Assembly: GCA_045593325.1 (NCBI GenBank)
Contig: JAZNWL010000041.1
Span: 1 to 64,000, forward strand
DNA: 64,000 nt
Reading direction: 5' to 3'
Source of the DNA: UMGS1484 sp045593325
GTDB lineage: Bacteria; Bacillota; Clostridia; Oscillospirales; Acutalibacteraceae
Part shown: positions 16,556 to 24,728 of the stretch, piece after piece
Layout of the letters: each line of letters opens with the position of its first letter
How positions within the stretch are numbered: position 1 is the stretch's first letter
Notes under the pieces: generated by a model
What the model saw: only the letters and a program-made list of their open reading frames with translations
Told to the model about the DNA's origin: nothing
Database searches by the model: none
Translations under genes and position numbers: made by a program

Positions 16556-17971
16556 CTATTTCCGTTTTACAAGTTTTTTGATGTAAGGCAATCGGTCTTT
16601 ATAAACCAAAAGCACAACGCCGATGCCCAGCAAGAATGTAGGGATTTTGAACCACAACTGCAATTCACCCATTGCATAACTTAAAGCCAAAAATCCTATG
16701 GTAAGAATTAAAGAACGAATATACCGATAGTTGCATCGGAACATTTTTTCGGCAAAATGGCGGCTGACTAACATAGAAATCAGTTGAGCGGCACAAGTGG
16801 TAATGGCGGCACCCACAAATCCAAATTTGGGAACCAATAAGAAGTTCAGCGCAATATTACAAATGGCAGCCGACGAATTGACCAATAGGTACATTTTTCC
16901 GTTTTTCTGAATGGTAATGCCATATCCCATGACGTTGCCCAACGTATAGAAGATATGACCGAACGCCAAAAAACCAACGGCAATGTAAGCACCACGGTAA
17001 GAAGGGGCGGTCATTACCACGAAAATCTCCTTGGCAAACACCGTGATAAAGGATGCCAGAACGCACAAAATGGCTACCATGGCATCATAGATCATGGCAT
17101 ATTGAGGACGTTTTTTCTCATCATCTGCATTGGAATAGGCAAAGGAAGGATACGCTGACAAAAAGGACGTGGTAAGGACCGAAAGCAGGGTAACCATTTG
17201 GAAAGCACGACCGTACAACCCAACCTGACCCTGGTCATGAAACTGACCGATAAAATAGCGGTCAATAAAACTGTTGACCCAAGTGAGCAATACCACAGGT
17301 GTAAGAGGAACACAATACTTCAGCACCCGGGAAAGAAGCGGTCTGTCCCACTGTTTTCTTTTTACAAACTTACGATTCCCCCAAGCGTACAGCCCACCGC
17401 ACACCAACTGACTTACCACGTTGGCATACAAAATGGCGATATATCCCACTTTGAACACCAAAATAAGCAGAATATTCATAATCAGCAAACTGGCAAGTTC
17501 TGCTAATGAAAACACTGCTACCGCCTTTAAATTGCCCCGCATACGGGTACTGACACGAAAGGCAAAATAACTGAGTTTCAAAGCGGCGTATACAAACCCC
17601 AGGAAAACAGCAAACCAATAGTCCCCCGTTTTAAACAAGGCAACCGAAATAGGTTTGGAAAGAAGCGCTGTTACCATACAGGCGGCGGCAGTTAACAAAC
17701 AAAACACGCTACCGCTGGTGGTAATCCGTTGCTGATAAACAATAGTTTTTTCGTCATAGAAAAAAGCGTTCATCCCCCAATCGATACAAAGGGAATATCC
17801 GCTAACCACCAGCAAAGCCAGGTTTAAAATGGTATCGGTAACCCCATAGTCAGCCGTGCTGAGCACACGGGTATAAAGAGGCATCAACAAAAAGGTGAGA
17901 AGTTTAATACTGCTGTTGGCAATCACCAGAATCCCGCTGTTTTTTGCCAAAGAGCGCATATTTTGTTTCAT
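16556..17971 (-). CDS. Wzx-type oligosaccharide flippase
   Basis: A 471-residue polytopic membrane protein of the polysaccharide flippase (MVF/MOP) superfamily, with about 12-14 hydrophobic segments. It opens with the conserved SGILVIANSSIKLLTFLLMPLYTRVLSTADYG pattern (given here in outline) and has FIDRYFIGQFHDQGQVGLYG in the middle, typical of Wzx. Such proteins flip undecaprenyl-linked sugars across the membrane. AAAGGAGAG sits 6 nt before the ATG at 17971, preferred to GTG 17989. It ends an operon with two glycosyltransferases, which suggests surface-polysaccharide synthesis; no polymerase or ligase gene is seen nearby. Confidence 0.85.
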   Translation of the reverse strand: MKQNMRSLAKNSGILVIANSSIKLLTFLLMPLYTRVLSTADYGVTDTILNLALLVVSGYSLCIDWGMNAFFYDEKTIVYQQRITTSGSVFCLLTAAACMVTALLSKPISVALFKTGDYWFAVFLGFVYAALKLSYFAFRVSTRMRGNLKAVAVFSLAELASLLIMNILLILVFKVGYIAILYANVVSQLVCGGLYAWGNRKFVKRKQWDRPLLSRVLKYCVPLTPVVLLTWVNSFIDRYFIGQFHDQGQVGLYGRAFQMVTLLSVLTTSFLSAYPSFAYSNADDEKKRPQYAMIYDAMVAILCVLASFITVFAKEIFVVMTAPSYRGAYIAVGFLAFGHIFYTLGNVMGYGITIQKNGKMYLLVNSSAAICNIALNFLLVPKFGFVGAAITTCAAQLISMLVSRHFAEKMFRCNYRYIRSLILTIGFLALSYAMGELQLWFKIPTFLLGIGVVLLVYKDRLPYIKKLVKRK

Positions 17972-17985
17972 AAACTTCTCTCCTT

Positions 17986-19047
17986 TCACATCAATTTCGC
18001 TGTTTGCATCAAAGCGTTTTCAATAGTTGTTATATTTTTTTCCCAATCGTACCGTTCACAGGCTCGCTGACGTCCTGCTTTGCCCATGGAACTCCGCAAA
18101 TCAGGGTTGCTTACCAGTTGTTCCATGGCTTTACAAAGAGCGACAGGGTCATGACAAGGAACGGTCAACCCTGTTATACCGTCTTTGGTGACCTCTTGCA
18201 AACCGTCGGCAGTACTGACAATACAAGGCACTTCACAAGCCATCCCCTCAATGGCGGACACCCCGAAACTTTCCCGATGGCTGGGAACGCATAAAATATC
18301 CATGGTATTCAACGCCGCGGGAGCTTGTTCGTGGGGAATTCTACCGTAGAAAATGACCCGGTTTTCCAATCCCAACGAACAAGCCAAATCTTTCATGGCG
18401 GGCAATAAATCCCCATCGCCGTAGATTGCAAGTTCCAAAGATTCATTCTTTGTTTTTTCACAAAGCATTGCAAACCCACGAATCAAATCTTCAATACCGT
18501 AAATTTCTGCAACGATTTTTAAATACCCAATTCGAATTTTTTCATCAGACAACTGTTTTTGAGGACGAAAAACAGTAACGTCCACCCCGAAAGGAGTTTC
18601 CACAATGGGAGTATTGGTAAACCCCTTGGTACGCTGTGCCATGGCATGACTGGTGGAAAATATCACCTTGGGGAATTTCAAATTCTTCTTGAGCAACCAG
18701 GCATGAATGGGGCTTTTATAGGGGAAATCATATACATCGCTTCCCCAAACTGCTAACACAGTAGGTTGGAATTTAGCTTTTCTTGCCAACGTGCCGTAGC
18801 CCGTGGCATAGTGAGCATACAACACCTCCGACCCTTGCTCTTTCAGCAAAGCAGATAATTGTTTATGGTTTTTGGTATAACCGGTATTTTTCAAATATAC
18901 AAGATGAACCAAGTCAGAAATCGCTTGGTCGGCATCTTTATGTTGGGGCAGGGAATACAAGACCACCCGATGCCCCCGCAAAGCCAACGCATTGACAATT
19001 TTTACTGTATGGCTGGAGTTGGCGGCGCTTAACACGGCAATATTCAT
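17986..19047 (-). CDS. Glycosyltransferase family 4-type protein
   Basis: A 353-residue GT-B-fold glycosyltransferase. The N-terminal MNIAVLSAANSSHTVKIVNAL is the acceptor-side domain. The C-terminal domain has IYGDGDLLPAMKDLACSLGL, VIFYGRIPHEQAPAAL, the nucleotide-sugar motif VPSHRESFGVSAIEGMACE and VPCIVSTADGLQEV. Retaining GT4 enzymes transfer a sugar from a nucleotide donor; donor and acceptor cannot be told. Its start overlaps the stop of the preceding glycosyltransferase by 4 nt (ATGA), and the flippase follows, so they act in one polysaccharide pathway. Confidence 0.9.
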   Translation of the reverse strand: MNIAVLSAANSSHTVKIVNALALRGHRVVLYSLPQHKDADQAISDLVHLVYLKNTGYTKNHKQLSALLKEQGSEVLYAHYATGYGTLARKAKFQPTVLAVWGSDVYDFPYKSPIHAWLLKKNLKFPKVIFSTSHAMAQRTKGFTNTPIVETPFGVDVTVFRPQKQLSDEKIRIGYLKIVAEIYGIEDLIRGFAMLCEKTKNESLELAIYGDGDLLPAMKDLACSLGLENRVIFYGRIPHEQAPAALNTMDILCVPSHRESFGVSAIEGMACEVPCIVSTADGLQEVTKDGITGLTVPCHDPVALCKAMEQLVSNPDLRSSMGKAGRQRACERYDWEKNITTIENALMQTAKLM

Positions 19048-20114
19048 TGACTGATCCTCCTGCCCAACAGGTCTTCAAAAATTTGATTGGCACGGTCCAC
19101 CCAGCGGTTTTTTCCTGCCGCAATCTGGGTTTGTTCCATGAGTTTCCCTGTTTTCTCACGATTTTCATAAAATGCCTTGATGCCTTGTGCCAAAGCTGAA
19201 GCAGAAGCGTTGCAAACCACACCGCAATCATACTTCTCAATCATCCCTTTCACCTCGGGGCAATCGGTGGCAATTACCGGCAAAGCATTGCCCCAGTATT
19301 CAAACAATTTTACAGGCAAAGCAAAATCCATATAACGGTCACGACGAAGAGGTAAAATGCCCCCATCACACTCACGGTAATGCTCATTCAGTTCATCCCC
19401 TGAGGCATGAATAAAGGTTACGTTGGAAAGAGATTGCCATTGTATTAAAAACTCGGCACCCTCTCCTTCCCGACAACAGAAGGTCAGTTGGATATCACTG
19501 TTCTCCTCTTGCAACTGCCGAAAGGCATCCAACAGCAAATCGGTTCCGTATGCCTTGCTGACACCCCCAACGTAGATCAAACGCTTATACAGAGTGTCAT
19601 GTTCAGGTGCCACCGAAAGGCATCCGGGAGGCAAAATCCCCGTTCCCATAAAGGGAACATGGGAAAATAAATCACCCATGGTTTTACTGGGAAAATACAC
19701 AATATTGCAACAGGTTTGAAAGAGTTTCAAATCCCGACGGTGCATATATTTCAGCGCCATGGCTTTCACGCCTTTTACTCCCCACCAATCGGCATATAAC
19801 CAATGGGCATCCCGATAAAACACCGCCGTAGGAATGGAAAGAGAATGAACCTTTTCAATGAGTTTATAGTCTTCTTTTAAATAAATGGGACAGGATGGCG
19901 GTTCAATATAGCAAGCATCCACCTTATTTTCATCCAACCATTTCATGGTTTCCCGCAGGGTTTGTTTTCGTTCTTTTCGACGATTTTGCAAACCGCTGAC
20001 CAGTTTCACATCTATTCCCAATTCTTCAAAGGCTTTTGCCATTCTTTGGGGACGAACCGAAGAACCCGAACCCATTTCGCCAAAATCAATATATGTGATA
20101 TATAACAGTTTCAA
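19044..20114 (-). CDS. Glycosyltransferase (GT-B fold)
   Basis: A 356-residue GT-B-type protein. The N-terminal part starts MKLLYITYIDFGEMGSGSSV and has VRPQRMAKAFEELGIDVKL. The donor-binding half has LIYVGGVSKAYGTDLLLDAF, GGILPLRRDRYMDFALPVKL and FEYWGNALPVIATDCPEV, the usual glycosyltransferase C-terminal pattern. Substrates are unknown. It lies 27 bp after the phosphatase/RimI fusion and is translationally coupled (4-nt overlap) to the next glycosyltransferase. Confidence 0.85.
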   Translation of the reverse strand: MKLLYITYIDFGEMGSGSSVRPQRMAKAFEELGIDVKLVSGLQNRRKERKQTLRETMKWLDENKVDACYIEPPSCPIYLKEDYKLIEKVHSLSIPTAVFYRDAHWLYADWWGVKGVKAMALKYMHRRDLKLFQTCCNIVYFPSKTMGDLFSHVPFMGTGILPPGCLSVAPEHDTLYKRLIYVGGVSKAYGTDLLLDAFRQLQEENSDIQLTFCCREGEGAEFLIQWQSLSNVTFIHASGDELNEHYRECDGGILPLRRDRYMDFALPVKLFEYWGNALPVIATDCPEVKGMIEKYDCGVVCNASASALAQGIKAFYENREKTGKLMEQTQIAAGKNRWVDRANQIFEDLLGRRISQ

Positions 20115-20141
20115 AGCATTCTCTCCTTCGATTGCCTTGGA

Positions 20142-21080
20142 TTACTTTTGAAAACGGATAATGCCGTCATCTTTGGGAACTTCCACCAACGTTTTAGTCA
20201 TGATATTGCCGTCATCCACAGGATCCCGATAAAAAAATCGACGAACCCCGTGTTGTTTGTATCCCAATTTTTCATACATTGCAATGGCAACTGTATTTTT
20301 GCTTCGCACTTCCAAGGTAAGAACGTCGGCATTTTGTTCCCTTGCCAGGTCTTCCAACCGTACTATGAGGGTTTCTCCGATCCCCATTTGTCGGTAATCG
20401 GGATGTACTCCCACGTTGTTCATATAGGCGGTTCCGTGAACCACGTAACAAGAAGCATAGCCCACCATTTTTTCTTCATGAAAGGCACCTAGGAAAATGG
20501 AAGTTTCTTTTTCAATTTCCGATTGAATATTATCTAACGTCCAGGGGTGAGAGAAACAGGCAGTTTCCAAAGGAAGAACCATTGCCGCTTCTTCTGATTG
20601 AACAGGACGATACACAATAGACGATGCTATTTTCTCCCGTGTTTTTTCGGCGGCTACCAATTTCTTCAAAAGTTTTTCGCAGAATTCCACACATTCTTCA
20701 CGGCTTTGACGAAACGCCCGAATATAATGATTGGAAGGGTCGTACACACACATGGGGCGATGCAATTTATCTTTCTGATCTCCCAAAGCGGAAGACACCC
20801 CTCTGGCCACCATGGCGTCCTGGGGAATAATCAAATTGGCAGACTCCATATCTTCCAAGGTAACGTAATGGGCTTTATGTTCCGACAGGTCAATGCCGAT
20901 CTCTCCTGCGCTGGTTAGCAAATCAGGTACCGCCCCCTGCCCTTCCACAGCCCAGAAGCCGCCGCTGGAAAACTCCATATTGTCTATGTCTTTATTGATG
21001 CAAAGATATTTCATAATGGCGGCGCACAGGGGTACCAGGCGGGTATCACTATGCCCCACAAACAAAATTCTTCTTTTCAT
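20142..21080 (-). CDS. Degenerate LMW tyrosine phosphatase domain fused to RimI-type acetyltransferase
   Basis: A 312-residue two-domain protein. Residues 1-145 follow the low-molecular-weight phosphatase fold (ILFVGHSDTRLVP..., SAGEIGIDLSEHKAHYVT, VYDPSNHY...), but the P-loop, normally C-x5-R in V-C-x-G-N-x-C-R-S-P, reads V-G-H-S-D-T-R-L-V-P: the nucleophilic Cys is Gly and the Arg is Leu. The DP loop is kept. Residues 155-300 are a GNAT domain of RimI type: CFSHPWTLDNIQSEI, MNNVGVHPDYRQMGIGETL, LEVRSKNTVAIAMYEKLGY. RimI acetylates ribosomal protein S18. The gene begins 6 nt after polA. The first domain is probably non-catalytic. Confidence 0.8.
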   Translation of the reverse strand: MKRRILFVGHSDTRLVPLCAAIMKYLCINKDIDNMEFSSGGFWAVEGQGAVPDLLTSAGEIGIDLSEHKAHYVTLEDMESANLIIPQDAMVARGVSSALGDQKDKLHRPMCVYDPSNHYIRAFRQSREECVEFCEKLLKKLVAAEKTREKIASSIVYRPVQSEEAAMVLPLETACFSHPWTLDNIQSEIEKETSIFLGAFHEEKMVGYASCYVVHGTAYMNNVGVHPDYRQMGIGETLIVRLEDLAREQNADVLTLEVRSKNTVAIAMYEKLGYKQHGVRRFFYRDPVDDGNIMTKTLVEVPKDDGIIRFQK

Positions 21081-21086
21081 TGTTCA

Positions 21087-23627
21087 TCAACCTTTCGCAT
21101 CGTACCAGGTTTCTCCCACGTGGGCATCCACTTCCATGGGAACTTTCAAAGAAACCGCCCGTTCCATTTCTTCCTTTAAAATGGAAAGCACCAGGTCTTG
21201 TTCCTCCTTGGGGGCTTTCACGATCAATTCGTCGTGAACCTGCAAAATCAATTTGGCTTTCAAGCCCTTGTCCTTCAAGGCATGAAACACCCGAATCATA
21301 GCAATTTTAATAATATCCGCAGATGTTCCTTGCACGGGCATATTCCGTGCAACCCGCTCCCCAAAACCACGGGTAATGGCATTGGAGGCTTTCAGTTCAG
21401 GCAAATACCGACGGCGCCCCATCAAAGTAGAAGCGTAACCGTCTTCCTTTGCCTGTTCCACCACGCGATTCATATACCGGGCAACCCCACTGTAGGTTGC
21501 CATATATCCGTTAATATAGTCTTTGGCCTCTTTAAAAGAGATGTTCAGGTCATTGGAAAGAGAATAGGGACCAATGCCGTAAACAATGCCAAAGTTTACT
21601 GCCTTTGCCCGGGACCGCATTAAAGGGGTCACCAGTTCTGCGGGCATATTGAATACTTTGGAAGCAGTGGAAGTATGAATATCCCCACCACCGGCAAAGG
21701 TTTCGATCATGACCCGGTCATCTGCCATGTGGGCTAACACTCGCAATTCAATTTGAGAATAGTCGGCATCGCACAAAACGTTCCCCTTGGATGCTACAAA
21801 GAACCGACGCAGTTCCCGACCATTTTCCCGACGAACCGGAATATTCTGCAAATTGGGTTCGGAAGAACTGATACGCCCCGTGCGGGTTTCAGCCTGGTGG
21901 AAGGTGGTGCGGACCCGACCGTCTTCACCCTGAACTGCCAGCAAACCGTCCACATAGGTGGACTTTAATTTTGCCAACTGGCGGTATTCCAGCAGTTGTT
22001 CCACTGCGGGATGGTGGTTTTTCAATTCTTCCAGCACTTCGGCGCTGGTGGAAAATCCACTCTTGGTCTTTTTCTTGGCAGGCAATCCCAATTTCACAAA
22101 TAAGGCTTCACCCAACTGTTTGGGGGAATTCAAATTAAATTCATAGCCTACTAAATCATAAATACTTTGCACTAAGCGGTCGATTTGGGCGGTCACCTTT
22201 TCCCCATATTGTTCCAAGGCATCCCAATCTACCAAAAATCCCCTTTTTTCCATATCGTAAAGCACGTACGCCAGGGGGATTTCCATATTTGTTAATAAAG
22301 AAAGCTGACCGTCCTGAGTCAGGCGCTGATACAGTTCCTCGCACAACCCTTCCAAACAGGCGGCAACCGAAACGTTCTCTTTGTGAGTTCCGGGAACGTT
22401 CCCTTCCAGAGAAGCGGTAATTTGATATTCCGAAAGCAATCGGGTCAAAGAATAATCCGAAGCCGACGGATTTTGCAAATAGGCCGCCAGCATGGTATCA
22501 AAAGCGGGATTTTCAATGGTAAACCCGTGGTGATACCAGGTTTTTAAATCGTGGGCATAAACAGCAACAGGCGACTGAGTAATTTCCAAAAGAGTTTCTT
22601 TGGAACAGCAATAGATTTTCTTCTCCACTACGGCATAATAGCAGTCTTCCCCTGCCAACACGTATACCTTGCTGTTTTGGGTAACAGGTAAATGGTCGGC
22701 CACTCCTTGGTAAACGTAGGCTTGTCCCACCGTTTCCCGAACCGATTCCACGGGAACGCTTTGCAAATTCAACCGTTCAATCATTTTGAACAGTTCCAAT
22801 CTTGCCAGTTTTTGAGACAACCCCGAAGGACTCCCTTTGTTTTCAAACAAAGAGGTTAAAGGCTGTTCCACAGGAACCGCACAATCAATCTCACCCAACC
22901 GATAACTTAAAAAAGCATTGTCTTTGTCGGCGGTTAGTTTTGCCCGAACCCCTGCCTTAATGGAAGGGTCGTCAATGTGATCATACACCCCTTGCAAACT
23001 GCCAAAGGTTTGAATCAAAGAAAGGGCCGTTTTTTCCCCTACCCCGGCAACCCCGGGGATATTATCGGAAGAATCCCCCATCAGGGCTTTCACGTCAATC
23101 AACTGAATAGGCGTAATTCCTTTTTCTTCTTCAATCAAAGAAGGTGTGTATTCGGTAAGCACAGGTTGTCCTTGTTTGGTGGCGGCCAATAAAACGTGGG
23201 TATGATGATTGACCAGTTGCAGGCTGTCACGGTCCCCGGTTGCCAGAACACAGTCATACCCTTCTTTTTCGCACATACGGGAAAGAGTCCCTAAAAGGTC
23301 GTCGGCTTCATACCCCTCTTTTTCCAGTACTGTAACCCCCATATCCGGGAGCAGTTCTTTTAACAAAGGCATTTGCATTGCCAGTTCTTCCGGCATGCCT
23401 TTTCGACCGGCTTTGTATTCGTCATAAAGTTTGTGGCGGAAAGTAGGTGCCCGTAAATCAAAGGCGGCAACAATACCGTCAGGTTGCACTTGCTCTTTTA
23501 ATTTTAATAAAATGTTCAGGAACCCGTAAATCCCATTGGTAAACACACCGTCCTTGGTGGTTAAAGGGCGAATTCCGTAAAAGGCACGGTTTACAATACT
23601 GTTCCCGTCCAACACAAGCAATTTCAC
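21087..23627 (-). CDS. polA: DNA polymerase I
   Basis: An 846-residue family A polymerase for primer removal and repair. The N-terminal 5'-3' nuclease (about 1-270) has LLVLDGNSIVNRAFYG, EADDLLGTL and ATGDRDSLQLV. The middle exonuclease-like domain lacks the DxE and other acidic residues of proofreading enzymes and is presumably inactive, as in many Firmicutes. Polymerase motifs A (DADYSQIELR, about 620), B (RSRAKAVNFGIVYG, about 672) and C (QVHDE, about 797) are intact. GGAG lies 8 nt before GTG 23627; the longer ATG start at 23660 is less likely. It leads the operon running to the flippase. Confidence 0.93.
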   Translation of the reverse strand: MKLLVLDGNSIVNRAFYGIRPLTTKDGVFTNGIYGFLNILLKLKEQVQPDGIVAAFDLRAPTFRHKLYDEYKAGRKGMPEELAMQMPLLKELLPDMGVTVLEKEGYEADDLLGTLSRMCEKEGYDCVLATGDRDSLQLVNHHTHVLLAATKQGQPVLTEYTPSLIEEEKGITPIQLIDVKALMGDSSDNIPGVAGVGEKTALSLIQTFGSLQGVYDHIDDPSIKAGVRAKLTADKDNAFLSYRLGEIDCAVPVEQPLTSLFENKGSPSGLSQKLARLELFKMIERLNLQSVPVESVRETVGQAYVYQGVADHLPVTQNSKVYVLAGEDCYYAVVEKKIYCCSKETLLEITQSPVAVYAHDLKTWYHHGFTIENPAFDTMLAAYLQNPSASDYSLTRLLSEYQITASLEGNVPGTHKENVSVAACLEGLCEELYQRLTQDGQLSLLTNMEIPLAYVLYDMEKRGFLVDWDALEQYGEKVTAQIDRLVQSIYDLVGYEFNLNSPKQLGEALFVKLGLPAKKKTKSGFSTSAEVLEELKNHHPAVEQLLEYRQLAKLKSTYVDGLLAVQGEDGRVRTTFHQAETRTGRISSSEPNLQNIPVRRENGRELRRFFVASKGNVLCDADYSQIELRVLAHMADDRVMIETFAGGGDIHTSTASKVFNMPAELVTPLMRSRAKAVNFGIVYGIGPYSLSNDLNISFKEAKDYINGYMATYSGVARYMNRVVEQAKEDGYASTLMGRRRYLPELKASNAITRGFGERVARNMPVQGTSADIIKIAMIRVFHALKDKGLKAKLILQVHDELIVKAPKEEQDLVLSILKEEMERAVSLKVPMEVDAHVGETWYDAKG

Positions 23628-23741
23628 AGCCAACACTCCTATGAATCCATAAATATTCATTTTAGTATACCATAGTTTCTGGCTTTTGGGGAGTCATTTT
23701 GGAAAAAATCTGTTATTTTTTCGAATTTTTCTACTTTTCTC

Positions 23742-23770
23742 TTGACAAAATGAAAAAACTGTCATATAAT
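23742..23770 (+). promoter_or_regulatory. Promoter of tRNA-Gly
   Basis: Consensus TTGACA (23742-23747), 17-bp spacer, TATAAT (23765-23770). Confidence 0.9.
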
Positions 23771-23783
23771 ACCACTCGTTGAC

Positions 23784-23859
23784 GCGGATTTAGCTCATCT
23801 GGTAGAGCGCCACCTTGCCAAGGTGGAGGTAGCGAGTTCGAGCCTCGTAATCCGCTCCA
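23784..23859 (+). tRNA. tRNA-Gly (anticodon GCC)
   Basis: Acceptor GCGGATT/AATCCGC, anticodon stem CCACC/GGTGG around TTGCCAA, T loop TTCGAGC, encoded CCA. Confidence 0.95.
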
Positions 23860-23888
23860 AAGGTCATTCATTTTGAATGACCTTTTTT
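23859..23888 (+). terminator. Terminator after tRNA-Gly
   Basis: AAAGGTCATTC pairs with GAATGACCTTT around a 5-nt loop, then a T-run. Confidence 0.9.
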
Positions 23889-23968
23889 ACTGAATATCTC
23901 CCCTTTTTTCACCAAGAAATCAGAATTTTTATGCTTTTTAAATATTTTGAATTTTTTTAAAAAAAGGG

Positions 23969-23997
23969 TTGACAAATGGATTATAATCATATATAAT
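23969..23997 (+). promoter_or_regulatory. Promoter of tRNA-Met/tRNA-Glu
   Basis: Consensus TTGACA (23969-23974), 17-bp spacer, TATAAT (23992-23997). Confidence 0.9.
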
Positions 23998-24033
23998 CAT
24001 CCTTGCCGCTACAAAAAGCGTCAAGAAAAATAT

Positions 24034-24110
24034 GGCGCTATAGCTCAGTTGGCTAGAGCATTCGGTTCATACCCGAAGTGTCGTTGGTTCAAATCCGACT
24101 AGCGCTACCA
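24034..24110 (+). tRNA. tRNA-Met (anticodon CAT, elongator type)
   Basis: Acceptor GGCGCTA/TAGCGCT, anticodon stem TTCGG/CCGAA around TTCATAC, encoded CCA. The paired first acceptor base and absence of a GGG/CCC anticodon stem argue against an initiator. Confidence 0.92.
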
Positions 24111-24114
24111 ATAT

Positions 24115-24189
24115 GGCCCGGTGGTCAAGCGGTTAAGACACCGCCCTTTCACGGCGGTAACACGGGTTCGATTCCCGTCCGGGTCACCA
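24115..24189 (+). tRNA. tRNA-Glu (anticodon TTC)
   Basis: Acceptor GGCCCGG/CCGGGTC, anticodon stem CCGCC/GGCGG around CTTTCAC, encoded CCA; 4 bp after tRNA-Met, one transcript. Confidence 0.95.
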
Positions 24190-24226
24190 AAAAGTCGATG
24201 CATGAAAATGCATCGACTTTTTCTTT
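24189..24226 (+). terminator. Terminator after tRNA-Glu
   Basis: AAAAAGTCGATGCAT pairs with ATGCATCGACTTTTT (24189-24203 / 24208-24222); also able to end the convergent lipoprotein gene. Confidence 0.92.
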
Positions 24227-24720
24227 TATTCCCATACAAATTCCGCAAAAAGACCATTCTCGGTTATTAAGTGTACCGGTTGGTTGGTGGTTTTATCATA
24301 AGCCACTGTAAAGGACGTGTTTTCCCATTTTCCCTTACCAACCCATTGTGCCTCATTTTGATCCCAAAGAAGACCTTCTCCCCGTACCGACAGTTCCAGA
24401 ATACCACCGATTTCCTTGAACAAAGAATGGTCGGCGGTAGCTTCCAGTGAATAGGCAAGTTCCCCAAAGGTATAAGAAACACTGCCGTTTTCCACCACAA
24501 TCTCCATGCCTTTCATAGCATCAGGAGACGTTACAGTAAAATAGTAACTGCCCAGCACGGGACTGTGAAGACTCGATTCATAAGGAATCCCATTTTTTTC
24601 AAAGACTACTACACAATCCAGGGTGTGAGCCAAGTCCGGTTCTTTTGCGGCAGTACCGCAACCAACCAAAAACAGCAACAGGGTGATCCATGTTGCTGTT
24701 TTTATCATTCTTATATTCAC
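24226..24720 (-). CDS. Putative lipoprotein of unknown function
   Basis: A 164-residue exported protein: a short basic start, a hydrophobic run ATWITLLLFL and the lipobox LVGCG, so the Cys should be lipidated and the protein held on the outer face of the membrane. The rest is beta-rich (YYFTVTSPDAMKG, VVENGSVSYTFGEL, FTVAYDKTTNQPVHL), reminiscent of small LolA-like or outer-surface folds but not assignable. It starts at GTG 24720, 8 bp after the NAD(P)HX repair gene, with AGGTG 5 nt before it, and is the last gene of a three-gene unit. Confidence 0.75.
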   Translation of the reverse strand: MNIRMIKTATWITLLLFLVGCGTAAKEPDLAHTLDCVVVFEKNGIPYESSLHSPVLGSYYFTVTSPDAMKGMEIVVENGSVSYTFGELAYSLEATADHSLFKEIGGILELSVRGEGLLWDQNEAQWVGKGKWENTSFTVAYDKTTNQPVHLITENGLFAEFVWE

Positions 24721-24728
24721 TCTTACAC

